Assembly (NCBI GenBank): GCA_031761405.1
Contig: JASEVX010000017.1
Span: forward strand, 10,045,675-10,109,674
DNA length: 64,000 bases
Direction: 5' to 3'
From: Serripes groenlandicus
Lineage: Eukaryota; Mollusca; Bivalvia; Cardiida; Cardiidae
Both the position numbers and the translations under genes were made by a program. The notes under the pieces were generated by a model. It had not been told where the DNA came from. It saw only the letters and a list, made by a program, of their open reading frames with translations, and ran no database searches. Positions 11,745 through 22,299 of this stretch are shown here, piece after piece (the stretch's first letter is position 1; the number at the start of each line of letters is the position of its first letter).

Positions 11745-12215
11745 CTATAAAACTGTTGAAAGCAAATTAAAACACAAGTCCATATAACTATAAAACTGTT
11801 GAAAGCAAATTAAAACGCAACTTGCCGTGATATAACTATAAAACTGTTGAAAGCTGAGTAAAACGCAATTTGCTGTGATATAACTATATAACTGTTGAAA
11901 GCAAATTAAAACGCAACTTGCCGTGATATAACTATAAAACTGTTGAAAGCTGAGTAAAACGCAATTTGCTGTGATATAACTATATAACTGTTGAAAGCAA
12001 ATTAAAACGCAATTTGCAGTGATATAACTATAAAACTGTTGAAAGCAAATTAATACGCAAGTTGTCGTGATATAACTATAAAACAGTTGAAATCAAATTA
12101 AAACGAAAGTTGCCATGATATAACTATAAAACTGTTGAAAGCAAATTAAAACACAAGTTGATATAACTATAAAACTGTTGAAAGCAAATTAAAACGCAAT
12201 TTGCTGTGATGTAAC
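11745..12215. repeat. Tandem repeat of about 52 bp resembling a SINE 3' domain
   Basis: About nine units contain tgatataactataaaactgt, then tgaaagcaaattaaaacgca. The unit matches the 3' domain of the SINEs here (gccgtgatataactgaaat, then gttggaagcgacgtaaaac). Units alternate between aaattaaaac and gagtaaaac versions. Confidence 0.8.
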
Positions 12216-12227
12216 TTTAACCAAAAT

Positions 12228-12394
12228 GTTCACGGACAGACAGACAGACAGACGGGCAATAGGAACGTGAAGGTCAAGAGTTATCATGGAAATCAAAAGA
12301 ACATGTTAGTGGCTACACACAGACCAATTTTCAAGTTTGTAGCTGTTTCCATGTCCGAGATTTTGCTTCAACCAGAAACTTTAACCAAAATGTT

Positions 12395-12425
<31 letters not shown>

Positions 12426-12830
12426 AGGCAATAGCAACGTGAAGGTCAAGAGTTATCATGGAAATCAAAAGAACATGTTAGTGGCTACACACATACCAAT
12501 TTTCAAGTTTGTAGCTGTTTCCATGTCCGAGATTTTGCTACAACCAGAAACTTTAACCAAAATGTTGACGGACAGACAGACAGACAGACAGACGGGCAAT
12601 AGGAAGGTGAAGGTGAAGAGTTATCATGGAAATCAAAAGAACATGTTAGTGGCTACACACAGACCAATTTTCAAGTTTGTAGCTCTTTCCATGTCTGAGA
12701 TTTTGCTTAACCAGAAACTTTAACCATTTTGCCTAACCTAAAACTTTAACCAAAATGTTGACGGACAGACAGACAGACGGACAGACGGACATCGCCAATC
12801 TATAGACCGGAATTGCTTAAGCAATCCGGC
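12228..12830. repeat. Tandem repeat of about 165 bp with (gaca)n
   Basis: Three units each contain agttatcatggaaatcaaaa, gaacatgttagtggctacac and a gacagacagaca microsatellite. The unit is an amplified part of the TIR element at 11458-11705 (it shares gaaactttaaccaaaatgtt), and the array ends with that element's right terminus. Open stretches across it are a by-product of the repeat. Confidence 0.8.
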
Positions 12831-13038
12831 CAAAAATCCCAGGTGGTTAAATTCTTCAAATGTGTCTTTAAATAGAACCAGATTTCATAGAGCATAAGCT
12901 TGACTTAAATATGTTGCCAAGCAAATCACAACACAATTAATGCAATCTCATCTACAGTAATCTTTCACCTCTTCAGCAACAACAATAGCACATTCAACCC
13001 TTGGTCATAGAATTGGTACTGTTTGTGACATCAACCAA

Positions 13039-13253
13039 TAGGCATCCGCCGTGGTCGAGTGGTTAGCATCGGGGATTTGAAACCGGGTATCCCAGGTTCG
13101 ATCCCCAGTCATGTGGGAGTGCCCTTGGGCAAGGCATATTTTCTAGCCTAGTACTGGTTTGATTACCCAGGGATCATGAATAAGTGAACGGTCGCCGTGA
13201 TATAACTGAAATCATGTTGGAAGCGACGTAAAACCCAATAATAAAAAGAAAAA
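13039..13253 (+). mobile_element. tRNA-derived SINE with target-site duplication
   Basis: A tRNA-like head with box A (gtggtcgagtggttagcat) and box B (ggttcgatccc) is followed by a body (tagcctagtactggtttgat) and a 3' domain with cgccgtgatataactgaaat. It ends in an A-rich tail. The duplication gacatcaaccaa flanks it at 13027-13038 and 13254-13265. Confidence 0.9.
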
Positions 13254-13347
13254 GACATCAACCAAATAATCTTCCAGATCCAAAAGAGACTAACAATTGA
13301 AAATACTAAGGCAGAGAACCAATCTGTTGAAACAGCAGCTACCTTAC

Positions 13348-13553
13348 CTTAAACCACTCAAACAAATTTTGGGCGGTTCCTCAGCATCTTTTCTGCCGAT
13401 GGTCGTTTCACCCTCCTTAAGAAAATGGAGTATGACCCCGGATAACATGTGGTCCTCGTTCAGGTTTATCATATGGGTTTCTTTCTGTCTCTTTTTGGCA
13501 TCCCCTTTGTGCCCCTCATTCAGCTCCTCTGTCTCCCTCTGGGCTGCTTTTAG
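13348..13553 (-). CDS. KIF28P: KIF28P-like kinesin-3, exon 10 (start of FHA domain)
   Basis: A 206-nt exon encoding the helix LKAAQRETEELNEGHKGDAK and then HMINLNEDHMLSGVILHF, KEGETTIGRKD and PPKICLSGL. The LNED..LSG..LHF..EG.T.IGR pattern is the first half of the kinesin-3 forkhead-associated (FHA) domain, with the glycine-arginine of the usual phosphothreonine-binding loop retained. The acceptor TTGACAG and donor TTAAG|GTAAGG are good. It ends in phase 2, sharing a Ser codon with exon 11. Confidence 0.93.
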
Positions 13554-13564
13554 CTGTCAATATA

Positions 13565-13745
13565 AACATTAACCCTTTCTAACGTACAACATATCTGCAG
13601 CAGACATTTTTGAAAACATCTAGGCAAAATATGGAAATGCTTAACCCTTTCCCACATACAGTTGCTTTCTGGCACCTCTGCAGCAGACGACTTCTATTTG
13701 TAATGAGCAATTTATCTTTTTGCCAAATGTTACTAGGACTTTGTC
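13565..13745. repeat. Two overlapping old family A fragments
   Basis: One start (ttaaccctttctaacgtaca) is cut after gcaaaatatgg by another (ttaaccctttcccacatac) that itself stops near 13740. Neither is full length. Confidence 0.6.
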
Positions 13746-13769
13746 ATACCCAATTTATGAATGTGAAAA

Positions 13770-14070
13770 AATTGCCATCATTCATTTGATGAGTGAACAT
13801 ATTTGATATCTTTCATTTGTAATACCTATTTTTTGAATTTGAACATGTAGCCATCTTTCATTTGTAATACCCATTTTAAGAATATGAACATATGTCTTTC
13901 ATTTGCAATACCTATTTTAGGAATGTGAACATATTTGATATCTTTCATTTGCCATACCCATTTTATGAATGTGAACATATTTGATATCTTTCATTTGTAA
14001 TACCTATTTTTTGAATTTGAACATGTAGCCATCTTTCATTTGTAATACCCATTTTAAGAAAGTGAACATA
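13770..14070. repeat. Tandem repeat of about 60 bp
   Basis: Five or so units of atctttcatttgtaatacc, then cattttatgaatgtgaacat. A block of about 180 bp is itself duplicated, so a higher-order unit is visible. It stands directly downstream of exon 9. Confidence 0.75.
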
Positions 14071-14195
14071 AAGCTGGCTTATATTGGTTATACCCATTTT
14101 ATGCATGCTAAATTGCTGCTGTCAAGCATTTAGAATTACCATTTCATGTATGTCTAACAATTGTAATACACTTTGTATGCATGAGTCTGTTTTAC

Positions 14196-14299
14196 CTTTT
14201 CATCCCAAGTGGATTCCTCTGAATCTTTCAACATTTGTTGATTGGCAGATAGCTGGGCTCGAATCTCCTCCTCCATCTGCTTTCGCATCTTTTCCATGT
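14196..14299 (-). CDS. KIF28P: KIF28P-like kinesin-3, exon 9 (coiled coil)
   Basis: This exon encodes DMEKMRKQMEEEIRAQLSAN then QQMLKDSEESTWDEK, a charged helical segment with heptads, of the kind found between neck and FHA domain in kinesin-3. The acceptor CATTTTAG and donor AAAG|GTAAAA flank 104 nt; the first codon (Asp) is split with exon 8. The intron to exon 8 is about 7.8 kb and holds one of the densest stacks of MITEs here. Confidence 0.9.
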
Positions 14300-14419
14300 C
14301 TAAAATGAAAAAAATATATATAGTCTCTAAGTCAAAGTAGTACATACAATTTATTATTGCTTATCAACACCTAAAACAAACATGTTATTTATATACTATA
14401 GGCAAAAAAGGAATAACAT

Positions 14420-15560
14420 CTTCATCCCCTGGTGGCCTTTAATTTAAAGAATCAACATGGCTTCAAGGGATTTGGTCAAAATTGGGAATGTGTAGTTTTC
14501 ACTGTAGGTGTCTCATTTTTAGTTGGCAAATAAATATAGTTTGAAGGGTTTGAAAAAGGGTCACCTGTTTAAGTAAAAGATATTTCAAAATCAAGAAAGC
14601 AATTTCTCAGATGAAAATTTATAAAGTTTTCTCTAAAGGCTAAGGAGAGGTAACAAGATGTTCATAACTAATTCACCTGAGCAATGGTACAGTAGCAATC
14701 CTGTAACTGCTAATTTTGGGACGAAATTGCAAGGTGTAGAAACTGTAATCAAGGGTAGCTAGTCGCCGTGTCTGATGGCCATGTTTTCCAACAAATCAAT
14801 ATGGATTCAGAAGAATTTAAAAGTTTTGTAATTCAACACCCTTTCTGAGATGCCACCTGCCAGCCATGTTTTTTTTGTTCACAAATCGAAATGTCTTGAA
14901 TATTTTTTTGTACATGGTCATCTAAAGAAAATTCCTACTAAATTATCTTGAAATTCTACAGAGGAGAATAATGGGTTTTTTTCTATAAACCTCTTTTTGG
15001 TGCCACCTAGCTGCTATATTTTTTCAACTAATAAATATGTCTTGAACAGTTTTTGTTGAAAGCCACTTTGGAAAATTTCTACCAAATTATCTTGAATTCA
15101 GACAACTACGTTCAGAGAAAAGAATTATAAATTGTGTCAGTTTTGCCCCTATTCTATTGCTGCCTTGTGGCCATGTTTTTCAACCAATCAAAAGGATTCA
15201 AACAATAAATATTGATGTGAGCCATCACTTAAGCCAAATTGTCTAGAGTTCAGTGGAGAAAAGAAACAAATTGTCATTTTTCCCTGTTTTTTAAGCTGCT
15301 TGGTGGAGACATTTTTCTACAAAGCAACATGGCTTGTAGATTCAGAGAAGCAGAAATGTTAAGTTTTGTCATTCTGCCTGCCTCCTTTCTAATGCTGCAG
15401 CAACCAAAGTTCTACATGGAATTTAAATCTTTGAATACTTTGAAAGAAGATGCCAAAGAGATTCCTGTGAAGTCTGATTGAAATTGGCCCAAAGGTTCAC
15501 GAGGTGATGCCATTTGAAGCTAAAAAATAAAGAATGGATAAAGATTGATCCATAGAGATA
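14420..15560. repeat. Diverged family E-like tandem DNA
   Basis: Degraded units carry ggtgccacctagctgc, ttttcaaccaatcaa and cttgaa-type motifs, as in family E. It is decayed enough that borders cannot be set, and no coding signal survives. Confidence 0.5.
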
Positions 15561-15654
15561 ACCTTGAACCTTCGGCTCAGATGATCTAATAATACAATGT
15601 TGCATATTCGCCTTGACTGAAATCAAAATATTGTTTCAACTTTCTAAAAAACAA

Positions 15655-15891
15655 TTGATTGATTGATTGAACGGGGTTTAACGCCATTTTTAACAATTTC
15701 TCAGTTATATCACAGCGGCCAGTTCACCTACCCATGCATTTCCTGGTTTTCTCACACCAGTACTCCACACAACAATCTTCCCAAGCAACTGGCTGCTTTT
15801 CCACATAGAAATTTTGCCGAGCCGAGATTCGAACTCACAACCCCTGGATTGACATCCCATGTTGCTACCGACTGAGCTACCGGGGCTCGGC
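15655..15891 (-). mobile_element. tRNA-derived SINE, minus strand
   Basis: Read on the minus strand: gccccggtagctcagtcgg (box A), gttgtgagttcgaatctc (box B), then a body with cagttgcttgggaag and a 3' domain with aaacccc, ending in (tcaa)n. Flanking tctaaaaa(a)caa forms the target-site duplication. Confidence 0.88.
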
Positions 15892-15970
15892 TCTAAAAAC
15901 AAAAGTGTGCAAAAAACACATATCACCTGTAAATAATCAATAACTGCAACCAATTAAGACTAAGTCTGAC

Positions 15971-16380
15971 ACAGAGGACTAGATAAGGCTGAGTTAACCC
16001 TTTCCCTCATACAACAATTCTGCAGCAGACGACTTTGAATATATTTTGTCAAAAAATAGAAAATCTCTATAATTGAATGGATAACCTATGACTTAAAGTG
16101 GAAAACATTGTTGCAAAAGGAGAAATTGCTCGTTTTGAGCAATTTCTTCTTTTGTAACTATGTTTTCAAAAAGCTGTCTGCTGCAGAGGCGTCAGAAAGC
16201 GTCTATATGAGGGAATGAGGGTTAATGGGTCTCTCTTCCATATCTTTATAAGAACTCATTAATACCTATATTGAGGAAACTCCTAGGAATTGCCTCACTG
16301 AGAGGATTCTTTTGAGTACCCACAACATAGATTTTGGAGGTCCAAATAAGTATATCAAAACATGAAAAACGCCCCTTATC
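15971..16380. mobile_element. Family C foldback split by a MITE
   Basis: The left end gaggactagataaggctgag and the inner hairpin arm (ggattcttttgagtacccac, then aacata) belong to family C. The family A MITE at 15994-16225 interrupts it. The right end is near gccccttatctatagctc. Confidence 0.6.
15994..16225. mobile_element. Family A MITE (A1), reverse, inside family C
   Basis: TTAA at both borders. The left arm is catacaacaattctgcagca and the centre gctcgttttgagc. The right arm ends atgagggaatgagggttaa, with a small insertion next to the terminal repeat. Confidence 0.87.
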
Positions 16381-16896
16381 TATAGCTCGGTATGACAGGC
16401 AGATAAATAGATTAGAAAATGGAGAAGTGATCCATAAGTGTCAACCTGTCTCGGTGGGTGATACAAAAACCATACCAAGAATGTTTAAAACCACACAACC
16501 AATGAAGTTATGAGTGACAATAAGTACAGGTAGTACCTAAAACCTATGGTAATTTTAGAACACAATATGAAGGTTACAAAAATAAAGAAAAGATTATAAT
16601 TATTATCAAATATAGCTATTATTCTGATTATTGCTTCATCATCCCAAATACAAAAAGAACTGAAAAGATATTATAAATATTCTGATTGCGGATTCCTCAT
16701 ATCAATTACAAAAGAACCTCAAGTATGAACCACATTGTAGGAAATAACTTTCTGGTTTATTCAAGCCCCAGCACTTAGAGTTCCATCTATGTCAAAAAGT
16801 TAATTCAGCCAGTTTCATCAACAGAGTGACCCAAATTCTTAACTGTGGTAGGGGACCTGGCCCTTATGTCTCATAAACATGTACCTTTACCGTTTC

Positions 16897-17559
16897 TTAA
16901 AGCGACTGAAATCCAGATGGCAGGAAAAAGAAAAAAAAAAAATCGAATTCGCCCTAAATGTTATTCTTTATGTTATCCAAGTAAAAGCAGGATAGAACAT
17001 GTATCGTTTTTTATCAATAACGTGAACTTGAGTCGTTTTCAATTGTCCCGATGAAGGGGTTTCCTATTTAAAAATACCACTGAATCCTTCAGACGGGCAC
17101 CTTGCAACGATCACGTGATATAAATATGTAACGGTTCACTCTGACAGGTGTGTACAGTTATACACAATTTACACGTTTGGCGGAGTCGAACGACAGTAAT
17201 CATAGAGATTTGTTTGTGATTGCATGAGCTCCTCGTGATTTTGCATAAAACCTTCATGGTATAAAAATGTTTCATTTAATGCGCATGCGTCCTATCGGTC
17301 ATGTGACAACTTTTCAAGTCACGTGATGAATGAGATTAAAAGCATCGACAGCTATTTATAAACTTACCCCGTTACTGACAGGGTAGAATTTGCGATGGAA
17401 AAAGTATCGAAAACAAGAAAATCTCACCGATTATAGGGGTATGTAATATGTCAGTTATCATATTTTAATGCCCCAAATACAATAATAACACTTATTTTCT
17501 CAAAATTGGACATTTTATTTTTTTTCGACAGTTGGGTATCTGGAGTTCAGTCGCTTTAA
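16897..17559. mobile_element. Family F TIR element (663 bp)
   Basis: Starts TTAAAGCGACTGAAATCCAG; the inverse of its right end is TTAAAGCGACTGAACTCCAG, so the ends match over about 22 bp with one difference. TTAA stands at both edges. The interior is unusual for this window in holding CpG-bearing motifs: GCGCATGCGT at 17281-17290 and CACGTG at 17112-17117 and 17320-17325. Confidence 0.75.
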
Positions 17560-17763
17560 CATACAACAAATCAGTAGCAGACGACTTCGAAAAAATACCC
17601 GAAATAAATTGGAAACACCCTTTAAATGAAAGTACAATAATTGAATAGAGTTGAAAAGATGGTGACAAAAGAAGAAATTGCTTGTTTTGAGCAATTTCTT
17701 CTTTTGTCGCCATGTTTTCAAAAAGCTGTGTCAGAAGGCGTCTGTATGAGGGAAAGGGTTAAC
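17560..17763. mobile_element. Family A MITE, mosaic subgroup A3
   Basis: Starts abruptly at catacaacaaatcagtagca, without its TTAACCCTTTCC, at the edge of family F. It has the A3 middle (aatgaaagtacaataattga) and an A1-type right end atgagggaaagggttaa. Other A3 copies are at 25857, 59741 and 60201. Confidence 0.75.
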
Positions 17764-18178
17764 TCTTTCCCATATACAGGTACTTTCTGACACCTCTGCA
17801 GAAGTTTTTGTAAGCATTGTGACAAAAGTAGCAATTGCTCATATTTTTCCTAATTTTTGCCTAGATATTTTCAAAGTCAACCACTGCAGATTTGTTGTAT
17901 GTGGGAAAGGTTAAGGTAAGACATATATCTGATTGAAACTTTATTTCCAGCTAGCCTTTTACCAATACTCAGATTAACCCTTTCCCTCATGTAGAAGCTT
18001 TATGACGCCTCTGCAGCAGACGGCTTTTTGAAAACATAGTGACAAAAGAAGAAATTACTCAAAACGAGCAATTTCTCCTTTTGACACAATGTTTTCCACT
18101 TTTAGTTATTAGAGATTTTCTATTTGTTGACAAAATATGTTCAAAGTAGTCTGCTGCAGAATTGTTGTATGTGATAAA
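17757..18178. repeat. Family A pair: short A2 then A1
   Basis: An internally deleted A2 (about 17760-17915) is followed by an A1 starting TTAACCCTTTCCCTCATGTAG at 17974. The right end of the A1 is degenerate (tgttgtatgtgataaaat). Confidence 0.7.
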
Positions 18179-18425
18179 ATTTGATTGATGGGGACAAAAA
18201 AGTTTTAAATGGATCTTTTTAACCTTTTACTTTTTAGCAAGTTGGAAGGATTTATTGATTATCTAAGAAACATAATTTCCTCATTTTACATTGTATCTCA
18301 TCAATATAAACAACCTGTGCATGTTTGAAAATATGTGGATTCTCTTGGGCTAACAGGATTTTTTTTTAGAACAGACAAGACAACGAGAACAACGCCACCT
18401 CAAAAACTCATTTGACCAGTAGAGC

Positions 18426-18644
18426 TTAACCCTTTCCCACATACAACAAATCTGCAGCAGACGACTTTGAAAATATGGTGACAAACACCTGAAAAATCTA
18501 CATAAAAGATGGCTTAATTGTTAAATAAAGTTGAAAACATTGTGGCCAAAGGAAAAATTGCTCATCATGAGCAATTTCTCCTTTGGCCACAATGTTTTCA
18601 AAAGTCGTCTGCTGCTATGGCGTCTGCAGGTGGGAAAGCGTTAA
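18426..18644. mobile_element. Family A MITE (A2) with perfect central palindrome
   Basis: TTAA at both ends. The centre is a long inverted repeat (aacattgtggccaaagg, then aaaaattgctcatcatgagc and its inverse). The right arm is cgtctgctgctatggcgtct. Confidence 0.82.
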
Positions 18645-18705
18645 AATAACCTCTACCACATGATAAGTCGAAGATGACACATACCTTTCCATAATATTTT
18701 TTACC

Positions 18706-18931
18706 TTAACCCTTTCCCACATACATCAAATCTGCCACAGATAACTTTGAAAACATCTTGGCAAGAATGTTAAATATCTGTGTAAATGAAAGCATAATAA
18801 TTGAATCGAGTTGAAAACATTGTGGTAAAAGGAGAAATTGCTCATGAGCAATTTCTCCTTTTGTCACAATGTTTTCAAATGTCGTCTAATGCAGAGGTGC
18901 AAAAATGCTGCTGTATGAGTGAAAAGGTTAA
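18706..18931. mobile_element. Family A MITE (A2)
   Basis: TTAACCCTTTCCCACATACAT start, central ggagaaattgctcatgagca, right end gagtgaaaaggttaa. A degraded third copy follows at about 18960-19110. Confidence 0.78.
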
Positions 18932-19257
18932 ATTTTGAAGGCATAACAACTCTACCTCAAACACAATTCTATAAATGAAATATAATTATCAAAACGAATT
19001 GAAAAGATAATGGCAAAATGAGAAATAGCTCATCATGAGCAATTTCTTCTGTTGTAACATTTTTTAAATAAGTTTTCAGCTACTGATGTGTCAAAAAATT
19101 TCCGAAAAATTGCTGTAAAAATAGCATTTCAGGTAATGGTTAATAATTTTGAGTTTTACAACAAGTGCGCAGTATAGTTATATATTATAAGCAATTTTCA
19201 CTTTTGCCACAATGTTATCAAACGTTGTCTCGCTGCAGAGGCAGTAAAAAACGTCTG

Positions 19258-19721
19258 TTAACCCTTTCCTTCATACAACAATTCTGAAGAGGACGACTTT
19301 GAACATATTTTGTCAAAAAATAGTTTATTTAATTATTGATTGGGGTTTTACGCCGCTTTCAACATTATTTCAGTTATATCACTTATTCATGTTCCCTGGG
19401 TAAACAAACCAGTACTAGGCTAGAAAATGTGCTTTGCCCAAGAGCACTCCACCATCACCGTAGTGTCGCGACTGGGGATCGAACCCGGGACACCCGGTTT
19501 CGAAATCCCCGACACTAACCACTCGACCACAGCGGATTCCATAAAGTCAAAAATTAGAAAATCTCTATAATTGAATGGATAACCTATGACTAAAAGTGGA
19601 AAACATTGTGGCAAAAGGAGAAATTGCTTGTTTTGAGCAATTTCTTCTTTTGTCACTATGTTTTCAAAAAGCCGTCTGCTGCAGAGGCGTCAGAAAGCAC
19701 CTATATGAGGGAAAGGGTTAA
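19258..19721. mobile_element. Family A MITE (A1) split by a SINE
   Basis: TTAACCCTTTCCTTCATACAA start and atgagggaaagggttaa end. The SINE at 19324-19545 lies inside its left arm. Without the insert it is a standard A1 length, with centre gcttgttttgagc (one G-T mismatch in the stem). Confidence 0.88.
19324..19545 (-). mobile_element. tRNA-derived SINE inside a MITE
   Basis: Minus-strand tRNA-like head (gtggtcgagtggttagtgtc, then gggttcgatccc), a body with ctagcctagtactggtttg, and a 3' domain that ends aaccccaatcaataat. Duplicated target gtcaaaaa(a/t)tag flanks it at 19312-19323 and 19546-19557. Confidence 0.9.
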
Positions 19722-19977
19722 AGGGTTAAACTAGCATAAAGTATATTCATATTAAATGTACATTGTATATGTTTATAAATATCCACCATATCAATGGCCT
19801 CGTTCCTATTATTAAGTTTTCTGATCAAAATGTAGTGAATGTATTTTAATTATAAAGGAAAGGTTTGAAATATTATCTTCACCAGATTATATAAAGGTAA
19901 TGTTAACTTAAAATCTCATACCCTCATTCTCTGAAAACAGATAAATCATGTAAAACATTAACACACATAAGTTGACC

Positions 19978-20210
19978 CTTTCTGACAAACAGATGATTTC
20001 TGAAACCCCTGCAGCGGACAACTTTTAAAAGAAATCATTGTGGCTATTATCGGAGAAATTACTCATGATGAGTGACTCCTCCATTTGCCACAATGTTTTC
20101 AACTTTAATAAAAAAAATTCACTCCCATTTACAGACATTTTCCATATTATGTTTGTGGGTGCGTTTTCATAGTTGTCTGCCACAGATTTATTGTATGTGG
20201 GAAAGGGCTA
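19978..20210. repeat. Family A MITE, old copy (A2)
   Basis: Starts accctttctgacaaacagatg, has the gagaaattactcatgatgag centre, and ends gtatgtgggaaaggg. Confidence 0.65.
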
Positions 20211-20340
20211 AGTCTTTTAACCGTTTTTGTGATACAATAATATCGAAGTCTTATGCATTGAAAACATCTGATGAAAAAATGATTAACATCAAGAAAGGTC
20301 AGAGCTCTAAATACATTTTTCATGTTCTAAAATCCTTAAT

Positions 20341-20505
20341 TGACATTCAAACCCTATGTTGTGGGTTCTCAAAAGAATTGTCTCATTGACACGATTCTTT
20401 TGAGTACCCACAACATAGGGTTTGCTTGAGTAATAAGAGAGATATTGCGGGGAAAAGACCTGTTCACTCCCTCTTATCTAGTCCTCTAGTGGCCATTGAA
20501 TCAGC
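20341..20505. mobile_element. Family C foldback element
   Basis: A central hairpin (aaccctatgttgtgggt arm and its inverse around gtctcattgacacgat) is followed by taataagagagatattgcgg and a right end ccctcttatctagtcctct. The same right end appears inverted at 28345. Confidence 0.7.
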
Positions 20506-20510
20506 ATGGT

Positions 20511-20737
20511 TTAACCCTTTCCCTCATATAGACGCTTTCTGACGCCTCTGCAGCAGACGGCTTTTTGAAAACATAGTGACAAAAGAAGAAATTGTTCGAA
20601 ACGAGCAATTTCTCCTTTTGCCACAATGTTTTCCCACTTTTAGTCATAGTTATCCATTCAATTAAAGAGATTTTCCATTTTTTGACAAAAAAAGTTCAGT
20701 CGTCTGCTGCAGAATTGTCGTATGAGGGAAAGGGTTA
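20511..20737. mobile_element. Family A MITE (A1)
   Basis: TTAACCCTTTCCCTCATATAG start; gagggaaagggttaca end, with the last target base changed. Centre gttcgaaacgagc. Confidence 0.85.
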
Positions 20738-21155
20738 CAGGAATCTAGTAGGGGGTCGGTCATTCTAGGAACATTTCTTACAATTATTTTAAAATCAGGC
20801 CAGTATGCTCTGAGAAGATTTTAAATTTCTTCACATTAAACATAATGAGCAAAATAATCCCCCACTCATAGGGGTGGGGAATTATTCACAATCAAAATAG
20901 CTTGAAGAATCTAGTAGAGGGTTATCATAGGAACATTTCTGTGAAATAATATAAAAGTTTGGCAAATATTTTATGAGAAGAAGCTTTTTTAAACTTTCAC
21001 TAAAGCCATATGAAGCGGAACAGCAGCTATTGCTGGGGTGTAGTTGTTATAAATAAACATTGCATGAAGAAACCTGGTATAAGGTCAAATAAGAAACAAT
21101 TTCTAAAACACTATTTGAAAAACTGCCAAATAGCTTCGTTGCAGAAGTTTTTTAA

Positions 21156-21379
21156 TTAACCCTTTCCCACATATAGACGCTTTTTGACGCCCCTGCAGCA
21201 GACGACTTTTGACAACACTGTGACAAAAAAATTGCTCAAACAAGTAATATCTCCTTTTGCCACAATGTTTTCAACTTTTTTCATTAATTGTACCTTTATT
21301 CGATGAGATTTCCCATGATTTTGCCAATATGTTTAAAAAGTCATCTCCTGCAGATTTGTTGTATGTGGGAAAGAGTTAA
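21156..21379. mobile_element. Family A MITE (A2), shares TTAA with next copy
   Basis: TTAACCCTTTCCCACATATAG start; gtatgtgggaaagagttaa end. The closing TTAA is also the opening TTAA of the following A1. Confidence 0.82.
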
Positions 21380-21604
21380 CCTTTTCCCTCATATAAACGC
21401 TTTCTGCACCTCTGCAACAGACGGCTTTTTGAAAACATAGTGACAAAAGAAGAAATTGCTCAAAAAGAGCAATTTCTCCTTTTGCCACAATATTTTCCTC
21501 TTTCAGTCATAGGTTATCCATTCAATGAAAGAGATTTTCCATTTTTTGACAAAATATATTCAAAGTCGTCTGCTGCAGAATTGTCGTATGAGGGAAAGAG
21601 TTAA
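21376..21604. mobile_element. Family A MITE (A1), shares TTAA with previous copy
   Basis: TTAACCTTTTCCCTCATATAA start, centre gctcaaaaagagc, end atgagggaaagagttaa. It abuts the A2 copy with no spacer. Confidence 0.85.
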
Positions 21605-21868
21605 ACATAAAGAGCAAAATCATCCCCGACTCATAGGGGCAGGAATTTTTCACAATCAAAATAGCTTGAAGAATCTAGTAGAAGGTTTCTATGGAAATAA
21701 TATAAAAGTTTGGCAAATATTTTATGAGAAGAAGCTTTTTTAAACTTTCACTAAAGCGATATGAAGCGGAACAGCAGCTATTGCTGGGGTGTAGTTGTAA
21801 TAAATAAACATTGCATGAAGAACCCTGGTAGAAGGTCAACCAAGAAACAATTTCTAAAACACAGTTGT

Positions 21869-22101
21869 TTAACCCTTCCTCTCATATAGACACTTTCTGA
21901 CCCCCTGCAGCAGACGGTTTTTTAAAAACATGGCAAAAAAAGAAGAAATTGCTCAAAACAAGCAATATCTCCTTTTGTCACCATGTTTTCATCTCAATTC
22001 AATTATTGTTCTTTGGTATAAACAGATTTTCTGTGCTTTTGCCTAGACGTTTTCAAAGTTGTCTGCTGCAGATTTGCTGTATGTATGTGGGAAAGGGTTA
22101 A
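21869..22101. mobile_element. Family A MITE (A2) next to exon 8
   Basis: TTAACCCTTCCTCTCATATAG start; gtatgtgggaaagggttaa end, only 47 bp from exon 8's donor side. Centre gctcaaaacaagc. Confidence 0.8.
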
Positions 22102-22147
22102 AGTTGATTATTTTAGAGGTAACTGGTAGATAAATACATATACTAAC

Positions 22148-22226
22148 CTTCAGAACTCATGCCTGATTCCTGTGTGATATTTAAACCACCTGATTCCATG
22201 GCTTTCTTCAGTTTCTCGTTCTCTGC
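22148..22226 (-). CDS. KIF28P: KIF28P-like kinesin-3, exon 8 (neck coiled coil)
   Basis: A short exon encoding AENEKLKKAMESGGLNITQ then ESGMSSE. AENEKLKKAME continues the heptad pattern begun by IRELK in exon 7; the remainder is polar and probably flexible. The acceptor is GTAATTCAG and the donor GAAG|GTTAGT. It enters in phase 0 and leaves in phase 1, matching exon 9. Taken alone it would be weak; its support comes from phase continuity, splice sites and order. Confidence 0.85.
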
Positions 22227-22299
22227 CTGAATTACAAAAATTACAGATACTTAATAGATATCTCACCAAATCAATGTTAAATTCCACTTTTCATTGCCC

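Larger units (their letters stand above)
20740..21868. repeat. Family E-like tandem DNA interrupted by two MITEs
   Basis: Two near-identical blocks (20823-21120 and 21605-21868) share cactcatagggg/ctcataggggc, caatcaaaatagcttgaaga and gcggaacagcagctattgct. They are neighbouring units of one array. MITEs at 21156-21379 and 21376-21604 sit between them at a TTAA that is still empty in the other unit. Confidence 0.75.

Noticed and set aside
12439..12723. 94-codon open frame
   Set aside because: It lies within the 165-bp tandem repeat with (gaca)n and repeats itself; no protein family.
13039..13120. tRNA gene
   Set aside because: It has box A and box B but is followed by the SINE body and tail and flanked by a target duplication. 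The other tRNA-like segments (15800s, 19450s, 26950s, 39610s, 57970s, 59290s) are SINE heads for the same reason.
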